A stretch of 64,000 nucleotides of DNA. It comes from Chelonoidis abingdonii. Taxonomy: Eukaryota > Chordata > Testudines > Testudinidae. Every line of letters begins with the position of its first letter. The stretch's first letter is position 1. The translations under genes and the position numbers were made by a program. The notes under the pieces are model-generated. The model worked only from the letters and a program-made list of their open reading frames with translations. It made no database searches and was not told where the DNA came from. The stretch is from contig NC_133770.1 of assembly GCF_003597395.2 (NCBI RefSeq), positions 13,545,895-13,609,894 on the forward strand, in the 5' to 3' direction. This document shows positions 22,140-33,925 of the stretch, in pieces.

Positions 22140-23870
22140 TCTCCCCAATAAATACCAACCTCATACTTTAAAATATTATAATCCTGGGCTATTTAGTGCA
22201 CAATGGTTAGAGTAAAATGTGTCATATTTAATAATAGCAAAATAACACGCTGAGAACACACAATACTACAGAGTAGATGAGCCTTCGCAAACAAAGTCCC
22301 TAACCGGGAAGGATTTCAATTTAAAGACCCTAAAAATGGCATCCCTTATAACCCCAATACCTGATCTGTCCCAACCTTACAGTGAAAATTTCAGTGATAG
22401 CGCTGAAATAGAGACCCAGAAGACAGATGCACTCATGAGATGTGTACATGAGACTGTAACAATAGGCATTTCCATATCATCTACAGACAAGCAGGATTTA
22501 TATGCTTTGACAATATTTTAAATATCAACCACAGTAACGCACACCCACACCCTGCGTTTACTATCCGCTGTAGCTCAGATCTAATGGTGTTAGTTTAGAA
22601 AGCAAACAGGTCTTTTGGATAAAAGCCAGAGCAATGCTGCGGTAAAGTCTGAAACTCCTCCAACTTCCACCTGCACCCTTGTATCCAGGGTAGATCTGCT
22701 GAGAGGAAAGACGCTGAGCCAAAATCATCCCTTGTGTAAATCCACACAACAGTAACCAGTGATCGGTGAATAATGCAGAGATTAGGAAACTTGCTCTGAA
22801 TTTCTTGGGTTTTTTAACCAATCTAATTCAGACCCTTTCATGTAACTTTAGGCTCCATAACAATAAAAATCATTAATAATAATGTAGTATTGATAACCAG
22901 ACTGGAAAATCACTGTGCCCTATACATCCACCGTACAGCCATCAACAGCTCGGTAATATTTCAGCACAAAGGCAACAAGAGATTTAGAAATGGACTCTTA
23001 GCCCGAAAGATCCAAGCTTCTTCCATGCCTGAAACCGAACAGCCTGCACATCTGGAGGGTGGTTAGAGAAAAGAAACCTCCGGAGTTTAAAAAGAGCTTC
23101 GGAGTTTACTTTTGGGTGGGGTAGACTAGTGCCTCTGCCACCGCTACTAAGAGAGTGCCAAGATTAGATTTAGACGAGCCGCTAGCAAAACAGCACTGAG
23201 GACTTGGCTCTGACTCGTCCCTTACCCAGTCTGATGCCATTCTGCGTTGCCACTCTATTGCTCTGCTCCTGCAAGAAGTTGTCCTGGGATTTGCTGTGTT
23301 TGGGTTGTCTCCAGAAGCACTGCATGGTCCAGCCTGGGATTCAGGGGGAGGCACTGGGTGCTGGAAGGGATTGGGGAGCCGTCAGCCTCCCTGGTCCTTC
23401 CCTGATCATCCAAATTCCCCACAGTGATTGTTGTTAAACAACTCCCAAGCTTCAGGAAGCAAGCAACAGCAGCAGGAGGAGGAGGCAGGCTGTGGGTGTG
23501 ACGATGGGATGTCTCTCCTCCCTGGCTTGTTCACAGGCTGCTGCACATGCAGCAGAGATTGGAGGAGAAGTTACAGCAGCTCCCCGGGTGGAGAAGGGTA
23601 AAGTCTCCGCGCAATTAAACTCTTTGTGCGTCACCTCCAGGGCAAATAGCTTCCCAGATGTCACTCCTGCCTCTGCTCAGGGCTTGTCAGCTCAGCGTGA
23701 TCAGAGATGCAAAGGATGGTCTGTTGTAGCGACCCTGACAACGTCCACAGCCCTGCTTGTTCCAAGGATCCTGTAGGCTAGCAACCCCTGTTGGTGAAGC
23801 GGAGCGAAGGCATTTCCTTCGGCGTGTGAAAATGGGGTTAAAAGAGTCCAAATGTGCGTGTGAACTGCAT
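22140..23870. other. Unassigned, partly GC-rich sequence
   Basis: I recognise no repeat between 22,140 and 23,870. The right half (23,200-23,700) is moderately GC-rich, with a GGAGGAGGAGG tract and GTGTGACGATGGGATGTC. Both strands carry short open frames but none has a recognisable domain. It could hold a promoter or noncoding first exon of a neighbouring gene; this is a guess. Confidence 0.3.
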
Positions 23871-23876
23871 TTTGTA

Positions 23877-23986
23877 CAGTGGCACTGGAACAGTTGGTAT
23901 AGTGGGGGTGCTGAGAGCCACTGAACCAAACTGTAAGCCCTGCATATGATGGAAAGCACTTCAAGCCAGAAGGTGCCACCGCACCC
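23877..23986 (-). mobile_element. Short MITE, inverted second copy
   Basis: Read on the minus strand it shares with 20993-21105 the blocks GGCTTGAAG, CAGTTTGGTT and CCACTATACCAACTGTTC. The two copies are roughly 80% alike by eye. Confidence 0.65.
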
Positions 23987-23999
23987 GTGTGTTTGTATC

Positions 24000-24252
24000 A
24001 GTTGTGGTTAATGCACTAGAGTAGAGCTCTGGGTTCAGTTCCCAGTTCTGCCAAAGACTTCCTGTGTGACCCCAGGCAAGTCACTTACTCTGTGGCTCCA
24101 TTCCCCATCTGCAAAACCAGGAAAATATTTCCCTTCTCCCACCCTTTGTCTGTCTTATCTACTCGTGCTGGGAGTTCTTTGGATCACTTACCACGTCTTT
24201 GTACAGTGCCTAGCACAATGGAGCCATGATCTCAGCTGGGGCCTCTAAAGAC
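24000..24252 (+). mobile_element. CORE-SINE with L3/L2-like tail
   Basis: It has a tRNA-like head (GTGGTTAATGCACTAGAG, then GGGTTCAGTTCCCAG as B-box). The body contains CTTCCTGTGTGACCCCAGGC and AAGTCACTTACTCTGTGGC. It ends with CTTTGTACAGTGCCTAGCAC and AATGGAGCCATGATC, the tail it shares with LINEs in this window. Confidence 0.75.
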
Positions 24253-24394
24253 AGACTCCCAAAGAGCAGAGCATCTTTCTTTTCTGAATCCTGGCTGGCA
24301 CTTTTAGAGGTGAGGTCTTAGCTATACTAGCCTTGTTTCCCTAACATTTCCTGTTACTGCTGCATGCGCAGCTCCCTGTGTGGGTAACAAGGAG

Positions 24395-24600
24395 AGGAGC
24401 AGTGCTGCCTAGTGGACAGAGCACTGACTCGGACTCAGAAGAGCCAGGTTCTGTCACTGTCCTGCTGGGTAACTTTGGAGAAGTTACTTCACCTCTCTGC
24501 ATCTTCGCTTCCCCAATTGTAAAGTGACGGCAATGATACTAACCTCCTTTGTATCAGGCTTTGAGATGTAGTAGTGATAAGAGTAAGCTACTATGTATTT
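24395..24600 (+). mobile_element. CORE-SINE (MIR-like)
   Basis: A tRNA-like head, CTGCCTAGTGGACAGAGCAC, is followed by GAGCCAGGTTCTGTCACTG, AAGTTACTTCACCTCTCTGC and GTAAAGTGACGGCAATGATA. This order is that of MIR-type SINEs. Confidence 0.7.
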
Positions 24601-24696
24601 CTAATGCTGGTTTTAGTCTTTCCATAAGGAGGCTAAGCCAGTCATTGGTTTTTAGATCAAAACTCCAAGTGGCAGAGAAAAGAGGTTTTATAGTAC

Positions 24697-24717
24697 GGGG
24701 GGGGGGGGGGGGGGGGG
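24697..24717 (+). repeat. Poly-G run of 21
   Basis: Twenty-one consecutive G bases. Its length in the assembly is likely unreliable. Confidence 0.9.
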
Positions 24718-24719
24718 AG

Positions 24720-25940
24720 AGACACTTTATCTAGGACCACTATACTCTGTCCGTTCTCACTACACCTTTCACAGGAACCATAAGTCATAAACTCATGCAT
24801 CAGCATAGATAATCTGGCTCTTTTGATCAAACCCAAAGACATGATCAGAATCATTTGCTGCTGCCCTCTGCAGAGTTTAATAGTGAAATGCCTTGGGGAT
24901 CAGTGAGAGCCACTGACGGGTTTTGGAACTGCAGTAAACAAACAAGATTTTGTCATATTTAGCGAATGTGATTGCAAGCCACAGACAAATAACTGGAGGA
25001 CAGGGGAAATGCATCCTCTGGCTAGGAAGTTACTGACCATTTTCACCAGGGATTAGACAGGTTAGAGAGGAAAATTTCTCACTTATAAGTACATAATTGT
25101 TTGGGGTTTTTTACTCTTCACAGATGTTTAAGGGCCTGCCCCTGCAGAGTATTCTCTGGCAAGGATCTCATTGGGAGTTATGAACTCTAGGGAGAAATCC
25201 TACCTTGGCCTGGAGATGGACTGAATGATCTAATAGGTCTTATAATATCTATGAACTACAAGATGGGGCTCTAAACAGCACTTTTAATTCACACAGCATG
25301 GCACTGGATACCAGCCTAATTAAACAGAAAAACAAAGCACCATAGCATAGCACCAATCACCTGGCAAAGCTGGCAATTTGCTTCCTTTAACATGTCTTTC
25401 TGACCTGGCAGCAGCTAGTGTCACTCCCCTAGGGCTCCAACTTGGAGCACACGGAACATCCCTGCTTTATGTTCTTACCAGCACTAATTCATTTTTAAAC
25501 AATGCAGGTTGCTCAAGTGCAAGATCTACCTGATCTTCAAGACTGTTGTGAGTAAAGAGCTATCCCCCTTCACTGAAGTTGGACAAACCATCTGGAGCAG
25601 TATGGGCATTTACCCAGGTTAGGCAGATCACAAATGCAGCAATGTGCAAGCTAGATTTTACTTTGGGGCTTCGGAGACAGGAAACTCTGGTTTTAAAACA
25701 AAAGTGAAGGCTTTGGGCCAGAAAGCCTTGCTTTGGAAAACAACAGATCTTTATTTCATTGGAGTTTGGGGTTACAGAAAGGTGACATATTTTACAAACA
25801 TTGAGTATACCTTCCTGATGGTGAGAGCGTGACATTACGTGTTATACATTATTACCTACTCACAATATGTGTTACATGATATCATGTTACGTTCCAGAGT
25901 TGGCTGCATTCAGCGCGGAAGGGAATGATTCCTGTGTATA
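24720..25940. other. Mostly unassigned; short CR1 tail inside
   Basis: Positions 25205-25257 (GGAGATGGACTGAATGATCT onward) look like a decayed CR1 3' tail. Nothing else is recognised. The open frames on both strands at 25560-25835 have no known domain. Confidence 0.4.
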
Positions 25941-25944
25941 TGTT

Positions 25945-26215
25945 ACAGGCCAGATTCTCCTACCCTTACTCACACTGGATAGTACCTTGCTTGGATACCA
26001 GTCCTCGAAACGCTTCCGCAACCATGCAACTTTACCCATATGAGCAATCTCACTGAAATCACATGAGATTACTCGTGTGACTACAGTTTTCCATGTACAT
26101 AAGTTTTTGCAGGATCAGGGCCTTAGTGAGCAGTCCCACTGATTTCAGTAGGGTTACTCATACAGTAAGGCACTACTCATTGAAAGGATGGCAGAATCTT
26201 GTCCCAAAGTTAGCT
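25945..26215. repeat. Palindromic MITE-like repeat
   Basis: It contains GGCCAGATTCTCCTACCC, then CATATGAGCAATCTCACTGA, ATTACTCGTGTGACTAC, GCAGGATCAGGGCC and CACTGATTTCAGTAGGGTTAC. These are pieces of reptile short palindromic elements built on 'season to date' type accounting-like phrases such as CCAGATTCTG and CAGGATCAGGGCC. Ends are not resolved. Confidence 0.4.
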
Positions 26216-26221
26216 AAGTAC

Positions 26222-26300
26222 TTAGGCCCAGATCCTCAGGCCCAGTTGCCTTATTTCAAAGGGAGTTAGGTACCTAAATAGCTTGAGGATCTGGGCCTTA
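26222..26300. mobile_element. Small palindromic MITE
   Basis: The left end TTAGGCCCAGATCCTCA is mirrored by TGAGGATCTGGGCCTTA on the right, an imperfect inverted repeat of 17 bases enclosing about 45 bases that are themselves partly palindromic (GTTAGGTACCTAAAT). Confidence 0.65.
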
Positions 26301-26529
26301 GATGCCAAGGAAGTGAGCCCTTTAGATGGAGAGAAAGGTGAGGATCCTAGAGACAGTAAAAAGGAAATGATCTAAGGATTCTTTGGAATGAAAAGGAGTA
26401 TACATGTATAACAATAATTATACATACAGCTCACACCTTCAAAGCATTTTCCAAATATACTAATTACTCTCCACCATGCTCCTATTAAAGGTAGCATTAT
26501 TGTTTTATAGGATGCAGATCAATTTTTGA

Positions 26530-26640
26530 GCTTTTTGGGTCAGGAATGTCCTTCTACTCTCCACCTCTACAGCACCTAGCACAATGGGCCTGTGATCTCG
26601 AAGGGGGTTTGATTACTGATTACTACTGTAATACAAATAA
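26530..26640 (+). repeat. L3/L2-like tail
   Basis: CTACAGCACCTAGCACAATG, then GGCCTGTGATCTC and TACTGTAATACAAATAA. This is the common tail with its AT-rich 3' end. Confidence 0.65.
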
Positions 26641-27540
26641 CAGCAGAAAAGTTAATTGATTTGCCCAGATTAATGTCTGATTTGGGATTAGAATGCAGGA
26701 ATGCTTGGCTCCTAGCCCCACGCTCACACAACCAGAACACGAGGCCTTTGGTGACTGAAGATGCTGTAACTCATTATTATGTAAGGGATGAAAGATCCTG
26801 TACCATGAATAATCATGACTATTTAGCACATACCCGTTACGTAACTCCTCCTGATGTCAATGGAAATTTCCTCCAGAGGGCAAAGGTCACACACTACAGG
26901 CCCTACACTTGTAAATGTAGGAAAAATACTTCTCTTTTAAATGACATTATAATCTCACCTCCACTTCATGTGCTTGCCCAGTTATTGTCAGAATTCCTTA
27001 CAAAATGGCAATAGTGTCAAACTTGGACAATATTCCCCAACCTGGGGTTTGCTGAATTTTCTGTCATTATGGTATGTAAAATAGGAATAATGTCATTCTG
27101 CAGAATTATACGCCTAGTGCAAATAGTACATTCACTGCATTGTCTCTTGGAAAATGAGCGTGACACCTCCATCATTAGATACCAACTGCTCCTTGGAGAA
27201 TCGTACTGAACAATAGTGAAAAGAGCCAGTGCCACATTTCCTCTTGTAGCTTCCCAAACCCCAATACGATCTCCAAAGAACTTGAATTGCAAGAATGTAA
27301 ATGTCTGAAGGTGAAGTGGGAAAAGTTTCCAACTTTCTTTCTCTCAGAAGGGGCTGGAATGAGCCCATTGGACGAGATACTCAGGAACTGTACTCAGACA
27401 ACCAGAACATCACACAAGGGAAAACAACAATATGCTGTTCACACCAAAATACAAAGAAGGGACTAAGCTGCAAAGTTTAAATCCAGATCCACATTCAAAA
27501 TTGGCTCCGATGTTCTAATTCAACCCTGTGAGTACATATG
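26641..27540. other. Unassigned stretch
   Basis: The first part (26641-26790) has faint antisense MIR/L2 words (GATTTGCCCAGATTAATG). The rest is unrecognised. Open frames in this interval show no known domain. Confidence 0.35.
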
Positions 27541-27547
27541 TCTACAG

Positions 27548-27729
27548 CAGGGGTAGTCAATAGGCAAACTGTGGGCCTAATCCTGACCGCCAGATGCTTT
27601 TGAACAGACTCCAAAATCTCTTTATTTACTTATTATCAGTATCATTTTTTTTTTCCTCTGGAGTATGGATCTTGACTATACCTTGACCAAGAAATTTGGA
27701 CCTTGACAAAAAATAATTGACTACCCCTG
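27548..27729. mobile_element. hAT-type MITE
   Basis: The ends CAGGGGTAGTCAAT and ATTGACTACCCCTG are a perfect 14-base inverted repeat. Flanking 8-mers GTCTACAG and GTCTATGA agree in 5 of 8 positions. The interior carries repeats of CTTGACAA and TTGGACCTTG. Confidence 0.8.
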
Positions 27730-28041
27730 GTCTATGACAAATTAGGATGTAATCGTAATCAGGTAGACGTTCCTGTGCTAGCTTTAATCTAGCTAGAACG
27801 GATAACAACCATATTGAAGACACGGCAGAACAGACCCTGATGTGAGCCAGCAACCCGAGTTCATGCCCAGGATCCCCAGCGGGTACATACCGGGGTGAAT
27901 AGTTCACACTGAAGGCCATGCCACCACCTCCTGACTACCACTGTTACCTCTGCCAGCTAGATTAAAAGTTGTGTAATTATGCCTCCCTGCACTGCAATCA
28001 CGCCTTCATTTGGAATGTTGATATACTCCTAGTTTACTGAA

Positions 28042-28346
28042 CTAAGACTATGGCTACATTACAGCTTAAGTCAACATAAATTATGTTGCTCAAGGGTGTG
28101 AATTAGCCACCTCCTCTGACGTGACATAACTTATGCCAATTTAAGCGCCGGAGTGGGCAGCACTATGTCAGTGGGAGAGCTTCTCCTGCCAACACAGCTA
28201 CTGCCACTCGCCGGGGCTAGACTAATTAAGCCAACGGGAGACCTCTCTCCTGTTGGCTTAGAGCGGCCACACAGAGAGCTTACAGCAGCACAGCTGCATC
28301 AGTGCGACTGCTCCACTGTAAGCTCTCTAGGGCAGTCATAGCCTAA
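28042..28346. mobile_element. MITE of the 'GGCTAYGTCTACAC' family
   Basis: The left end reads ACTATGGCTACATTAC and the right end, reversed, GGCTATGACTGCCC. The interior has AAGCCAACGGGAGACC against CTCTCCTGTTGGCTTA and other inverted pairs. Related copies are at 28825-29080 and 33688-33925. Confidence 0.6.
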
Positions 28347-28824
28347 CTGTTACATCTGCTCCTGCATGGGACCTAAACCGTGCCATGCAAAGCGTACACT
28401 TGCATTACAGAGACTAAAAACAGGAAGAGAAAGCTGGCACTCAGATCGACACCCACCACCCTCTGAAAAAATCCCTCCAGGCAACATTCATTTAATGCCA
28501 GATTCAGATACTCTTCATCCTGCTGAGTAGCACCTTTCTTTGTGAATAGCCCTACTGAAACCAATGGGACTACTCCCAGAATAAGCTACCTCTCAGCTGC
28601 ACTAAGGCCCCTTGCCACTACTAGAACAGTACCAAGGAATCTAGAAACTGAGAATCAGGCCAGATGTGAGTGAGGATAGGAGGATCTGGCCCTAAGACAT
28701 CACTGTGGAAACCAACGTCTATAGAGAAGCGTTAGTCAAAGGGAATGAGAACCGTGGGGAGACGGAGCTCTCAGCTTTCACAGCACTCCTTTCCCTTGAC
28801 TGTGGTTCCTTTTGAGGTTTATCA

Positions 28825-29080
28825 GAGGTCATGTCTACGCTGAAAATACTGCATCTATGCCACTGGACCGCTTCAGCGTTGACACTACAATAATGAGGGG
28901 GATTCTTCCACTCCTGTAATTAATCCACCTCCACAAGAGAGAGTTTCTAGGTTGCCAGAAGAATTCTTCCATCGACCTCATGCTGTCTACACTGGGGTTA
29001 GGTTGGTTTAACAATGTCTCTCAGGGGTGTGGATTTTTCAGTCTAGTCCTGAGTATGTAGCTATGTAAGTTTCAGTGTTG
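28825..29080. mobile_element. MITE of the same family, decayed
   Basis: It contains CATGTCTACGCTGAAAATAC, TTCCATCGACCTCATG, CTGTCTACACTGGGG and CTCAGGGGTGTGGATTTTTC. These words are typical of the family at 28042-28346. Confidence 0.5.
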
Positions 29081-30295
29081 ACCAGCCCTTAGTATGTGTC
29101 AGGCAGGGTCACTGCAATATTACAGCTATTCAGACTGCCCTTGGAGACATCAGTTTTGCCACCCTTGAGGCCAGATTCTATTGATGTCAATGGAGTTATA
29201 CCCATGTAAAACTGTTGTGAGAGGAAAATCTGTATGCAATATGCCTGTTACAGGAACTGAGACAGTCAAGATGCATGTTACAGTACTTCACACACTCTTA
29301 GCCATTGGCAGGGGGTGTAAGTAATTCCCAGGTCATCTCAGTGTTAGGGGGCTAACTTCTCCTCTAATCAGCCATCGTTCTCTATACACCATAATCTGCA
29401 CTAGAGCTTTCACACTGTGTTGAGGAAACAATCTAAGACAGACCAAAGGTGACACTTCCTGGGAGTAGTTTTCATTTTTCTTAGTGAATTTACTGCTGGT
29501 GAAAGGTGCAGAATTGCTCTCCTTGGCCCTACCCACCATCTTCTAGCTAAGCACTTATAAGTAAGTAACTTACACATCTCCATAAGTGTAAAAGAACCTG
29601 CGGCAGAAGAACAAAGAAATTCCTCATCAGCAATGCCCTTGGCTTCTCCAGAGTGTCCCATGCTTCCAAGGAAAGCAGTGACTTCCAGGCCTATGATTCT
29701 GCGACTTCACAGTTATTGCTTTTAGTTTCACATCCTCTGGTATGCAGAATATGTAACAAGTTCCACCTTGTGGTGATCCTAGGAATAAGCTAATTCACGA
29801 AGCAGGTAATGTGGGTTCGAGCCTCATTTTTCCATTGCAGGTTTGCTTAGACTTAGAATTTCTCTGCCTGTTCCTTTCCTCCCCTTTGCTTGCTCCTCCC
29901 TTCACAACAGCAAATGTGCTTGAGGGTGTTTGTGCTGATCCATTTTGTCTTGTGAGGGCTTTAAAGTTTACCCGTTGAGCCACGGATGTTCACTTTAAAC
30001 ACTTGCCAGGCCATTTCAGGGATCGCTCTGAATCTGTGGCCACACTGCCACTTTCAAACACTAGCACGGGGTCTGCTTGCAATAAGTAATTTCTCAGCCA
30101 TTCAAAAACTGCATTTCAGAACAGTGTTTGAATGCTGCTAGGGGACTGGGTTTTGAATCCTGTTCTCACTTAATATGGTTGAGTGCATAAGACTTTTGTT
30201 GTTGGAGGGGTAATGTGGGAGCACTAAACCAGTTTGGAAAGCTGTTTCATGTAGCAACATTTCACTTCCATTGATGAAGCCACATTACTGAAACA
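29081..30295. other. Unassigned stretch
   Basis: I recognise no gene or repeat with confidence. Several short open frames on the minus strand (29333-29661, 29795-29983) show no known domain. Confidence 0.35.
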
Positions 30296-30299
30296 TTTC

Positions 30300-30395
30300 T
30301 TAAACTTGGATTGTCAGCTCTCGGAGGCAGGGACTCTTTTTGTTCTGTGTTTGTACAGCACCTAGCACAATGGGGTCATGGTCCGTGTAATAATT
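30300..30395 (+). repeat. L3/L2-like tail
   Basis: GTCAGCTCTCGGAGGCAGGG, then TTTTTGTTCTGTGTTTGTAC and AGCACCTAGCACAATGGGG. This is the best preserved tail in the window. Confidence 0.7.
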
Positions 30396-30730
30396 CTCTC
30401 CTAAACCAGGTTAGATTATTGCTAGCATGGACAGGGCTATGGTTCCAAGCAGGGGGGTAGTTACCAATTCGAAATGTGGCCCTTGTTTGCAGAAACGTTC
30501 AGAAGCCCTTCAGTGAACCTGGGGCCTGAGTTTCCAGCAGTCTGGGACCTATGTCTGGTGTTAACTGGGAATCGCGTGAAACTGCACGATCACTTGAGAC
30601 AGGGTTATCTACAAGTACCTCATACTTCTCTGTGGCTTTCCTGCAGCCACGCTTGGTTACACCTCTTTCATCGCTGAGTTAGGTGGAATTACTCTTTGCT
30701 CCCCACATCGTTTGCAATGATGCCTACCAG

Positions 30731-30973
30731 CTGGGCTGGCCTTAGCGAAAATGTCGTCCTGGGAGAATGTGTAACCCCTGGCCTGTGTTGCTTCCCCGGG
30801 CCTCCCCACCCCCCATCGCCCCCAGACCCCACTGCCTCTCCCCCACATTGCCCCAAGCTCCCTTCCTCAGCCTCACACCCCAGCCCTGCCCTGCTCCTTG
30901 CCTCCATGGCACCCCTCCCCCCGACTACAGCACCCAGGGCAGTCTGCCACACTGCCGACCCGTAAGGCTGGCC
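30731..30973. mobile_element. Possible hAT-type MITE, C-rich interior
   Basis: The left end CTGGGCTGGCCTTAGC faces a right end whose reverse complement is GGCCAGCCTTACGG. Flanking sequences ATGCCTACCAG (30720-30730) and ATGCCTGCCAG (30974-30984) agree in 10 of 11 positions, longer than a normal 8-bp TSD. The interior is C-rich. Confidence 0.45.
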
Positions 30974-30994
30974 ATGCCTGCCAGTGCTGTGCAT

Positions 30995-31425
30995 TCAAGG
31001 TCACCAGTTGAAGATCCTCATCCTGGCCTTCAGTGCCCTGCACGATCTCAGCTCTATCTCTGCTCTCCCTTCCCCCTCTCCCCCATTCCTTGCACACCTT
31101 CCAACCTTTCCACCTCCCGTCATTGCCTTCTCCCACTCTCAGCAGCTTTATCCCTGCCCCTTTGCATGGAGCAGCCTCCCGACCTGCCATATGTGCTCCT
31201 TCTTCCTCTTCAAGTTCCTCATGAAGGCCCATCCCCCTGCATGAATCCACCCTACAGCTCTGCCTTCACACCCTGGCATGCCCGAACTGTTGCCCCACGT
31301 ATTATTTTTGTCTGTGCTTGGGCCTGGTCTTCACCCTGGGCTCCATGTGCATTTCAGCACCCAGCACAACAGGGTCCCAATCCCAACTGAGGGCTTTGGG
31401 TGCTACCATCACTATTCACTCCTAG
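30995..31425 (+). mobile_element. L2/L3-like LINE 3' end
   Basis: The reading AAGATCCTCATCCTGGCCTT encodes KILILAFSALHDL, like the C-terminal part of L2-type ORF2 proteins (KILxLxFKALHGL). After about 300 bases of C-rich coding-like sequence it ends in a tail with CAGCACCCAGCACAACAGGG and GGGTGCTACCATCAC. Confidence 0.6.
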
Positions 31426-33680
31426 TCAGAACAACCTCTGAGGTTAGTTATGTGTGGGTTAGGAATCCTTTCCAGTTTAACAGACAGTCCTGGTCCCAGC
31501 CTTTCCCTACCCAGAACTAACTGTGCTGCAAAGATCAGCACAATGCCAAACCTTTGGGGCGATTAAGGGATGGCTGCAGACTACTCAGCAGGAACCCCTC
31601 TTTGCCTAACAGTGTTAGATTCCAAACAGAGCTGGTCCAGTGCTCTAGGTAGAAAAGATAGGGACTATGACATGTGGCTTCAGGGGTTTAATTCAGGAAG
31701 GGGAAGGGGACAATCCTCAGGGCCCTGATGGGGACATGGGAAACAAGAAAGTGAACCATTCAACCCCGTTACTGTTGACTCCCACTCCAGTATTTTTGCT
31801 GCAGCATAATGCAGTCGCCTTCCTTTAATGTGGCTGTGGCCCTTCACACACAGTGTAGGCCATGTTTTAACTGATGAACTGTGATAGAAACACCAGGTAG
31901 AGGTAGAAGAGAAACAATTAATGGACTGCGGAATCCAGCAGATTTCTTGCCTGATAAATGGAGATGGCATTTCACAGAACAAGTAATAAGATAAGATCTC
32001 AGCCTTGAGGCACCTACAGTTGAACCAAACAAGTCCAGACATGAAGCACAGAAAAGTTAATTGATTGGAGCTGTACCAGTGTAACTGGCAAAACTTGACC
32101 AGTCCAGCTCTCTGCCCATCTCTACTCAACAAACCAGCCTACAGATTTACTGAGCACACTCACTAGCTTGTAATGCATGTATTGGACTTTTATGGCTTGT
32201 TAGTATGGACGATAGATATCTTGAATGTCTTTAGAGTCATAGTGTTAAAAGCCGGAAGAGACGCCCCCATATCATCCAATCTGACCTCCTGTATATAACA
32301 GGCCACCAACACCACCCAGCACCTGCTAGCTATCCTTAGGTACCAACATTAGACCAATGTATTACAGCCTATAGGAGACTAAACTATTGTATGCCGCAGG
32401 TAGAGAACCGATTAAGTAAAATATACCCAGATAATCTTTTAAGAACCACTGGATTAATTAAGCTCAGAATTATTCTGTGCTTGTTGTTTCTTCTGATGGT
32501 CTTCTCCATTTTAATTATTTTAATTTTGTAACATACATTAAATTACCATATCTCCACTAGACCCAGATTTAGAAACAGCAGGAGCTTCAACGTCTATCTG
32601 CCACACTGCCCACCCGTTTTACAATGCACCTATCACCAGAGAGTTTGTGCAGTTTAGACACTTTGACATACATGACAGGTCAATATTTCCCCTGATCCTG
32701 CACACAGGTAAGCATGTGAGTAACTCTGCTCACCTGAGCAGTTTGGCATATGAAGGTACTGCTGTGCTTGTGTGTGTGCATGAAAGGACTCTAATCTTAA
32801 GAATTGCCATTTAAAAAAAAAGTGCTAAGATTATGCAATATTTACTTCTTTTTTGCTTCAGACAAGCAGTGAAGAATACAAACAGCCACTGAAATCCTAA
32901 CAACTAGTCAGTTCCCAAGACTGAATAGTAGCCACTTAAAAATGACCTAGAAGTCGGAATGGGAATGATTCCTAATAGTTCCAGATGCCTTCCTCGCCTT
33001 TCTTTTCCCTGATGAGCTGTATAATGAATAATTCCCCTGCAATGACTAGCATTAACCCCGATTTCACCCCACTGATGGATTTCTAACATCTGACAACCCC
33101 GGAGAAAAGATATCCTGAGCATGTGGGACCTACCCCCATTTCTCTCGTTGAAAACGGATGATTATATTTAATGCCACAGATATGCATGGCACTTATTCAT
33201 TTATCTGTCTATATATTTCAGTTTAAATTGCCTCTATAACAAGAGATCACCTACACAGATGCCTTTGAAAAAGAATAGGCACTTGAACACACTCTTTCAA
33301 TTACTACTAGATCATAATGTCCCATTACAGTACATAAGCCATAGGTATGCACGGTGCTTATCTGTTTCTGCTCATTAAAGAGAATAAAATAACATGAAGT
33401 GGTAACATAATAACATAGTAAAGTTGGGGAAGGGAATAAGGGAGTTCTGATTAACTCCTCTTCCTGTTATCAAGCTCCTAGTTGCTGTAAATACATGGAT
33501 TCAGACCACATAAGTCTCCCTCACTGGAAACGAGGAGGAGATTTCTTCATTTTAGATACATTTTTAAAGTAGCTTTTATCCTGAATGGCAAGCAGCTCCT
33601 CAGGTGGTATGAATGGTCACAGCTCCAGTGATTTCAAAGGGGCTAGAACAGTTTACACCAGCTGAGGATCTGTCCTGTCC
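31426..33680. other. Mostly unassigned; CR1-like fragment inside
   Basis: Positions 32229-32420 (AGAGTCATAGTGTTAAAAGC, then CATCCAATCTGACCTCCTG) look like a decayed antisense CR1-type 3' end. Positions 32690-32750 (GATCCTGCACACAGGTAAGC) carry short palindromic-MITE words. I recognise nothing else; the open frame at 31680-32132 on the minus strand has no known domain. Confidence 0.4.
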
Positions 33681-33687
33681 CATTGTC

Positions 33688-33925
33688 TCAGGCTATGTCA
33701 ACACAGCTGTGCCGCTCCGGCCATGCCACTAAAAGGTGCGCAGTGTAGCCGCTCTTTGTCGGCAGGCGAGAGGACTCCCGCCAACAAAATAAATCCACCC
33801 CCAATGAGAGCAGCACTGTCCACACCAGTGCTTTTCTTAGTAAAACTTTTCACGTTGGGGTGGGGGTTCACACCCCTGAACGACAATAGTTTTATGGACA
33901 AAAGTGCAGCATAGACAAAGCCTCA
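33688..33925. mobile_element. MITE of the 'GGCTAYGTCTACAC' family
   Basis: The left end AGGCTATGTCAACACAGC is mirrored by GCATAGACAAAGCCT on the right. The interior has TGTCGGCAGGCGAGAGGACT and GGGGGTTCACACCCCTGAAC, in inverted orientation to the copy at 28042. Confidence 0.6.

Noticed and set aside
23492..23776. Open frame starting MGCLSSLACSQ, resembling a myristoylation-type start
   Set aside because: The frame codes for nothing recognisable after the first residues, and the opposite strand is open as well.
30767..31390. 207-residue open frame
   Set aside because: It spans a C-rich MITE-like element and an L2/L3-like LINE tail, so its length reflects composition rather than a gene.
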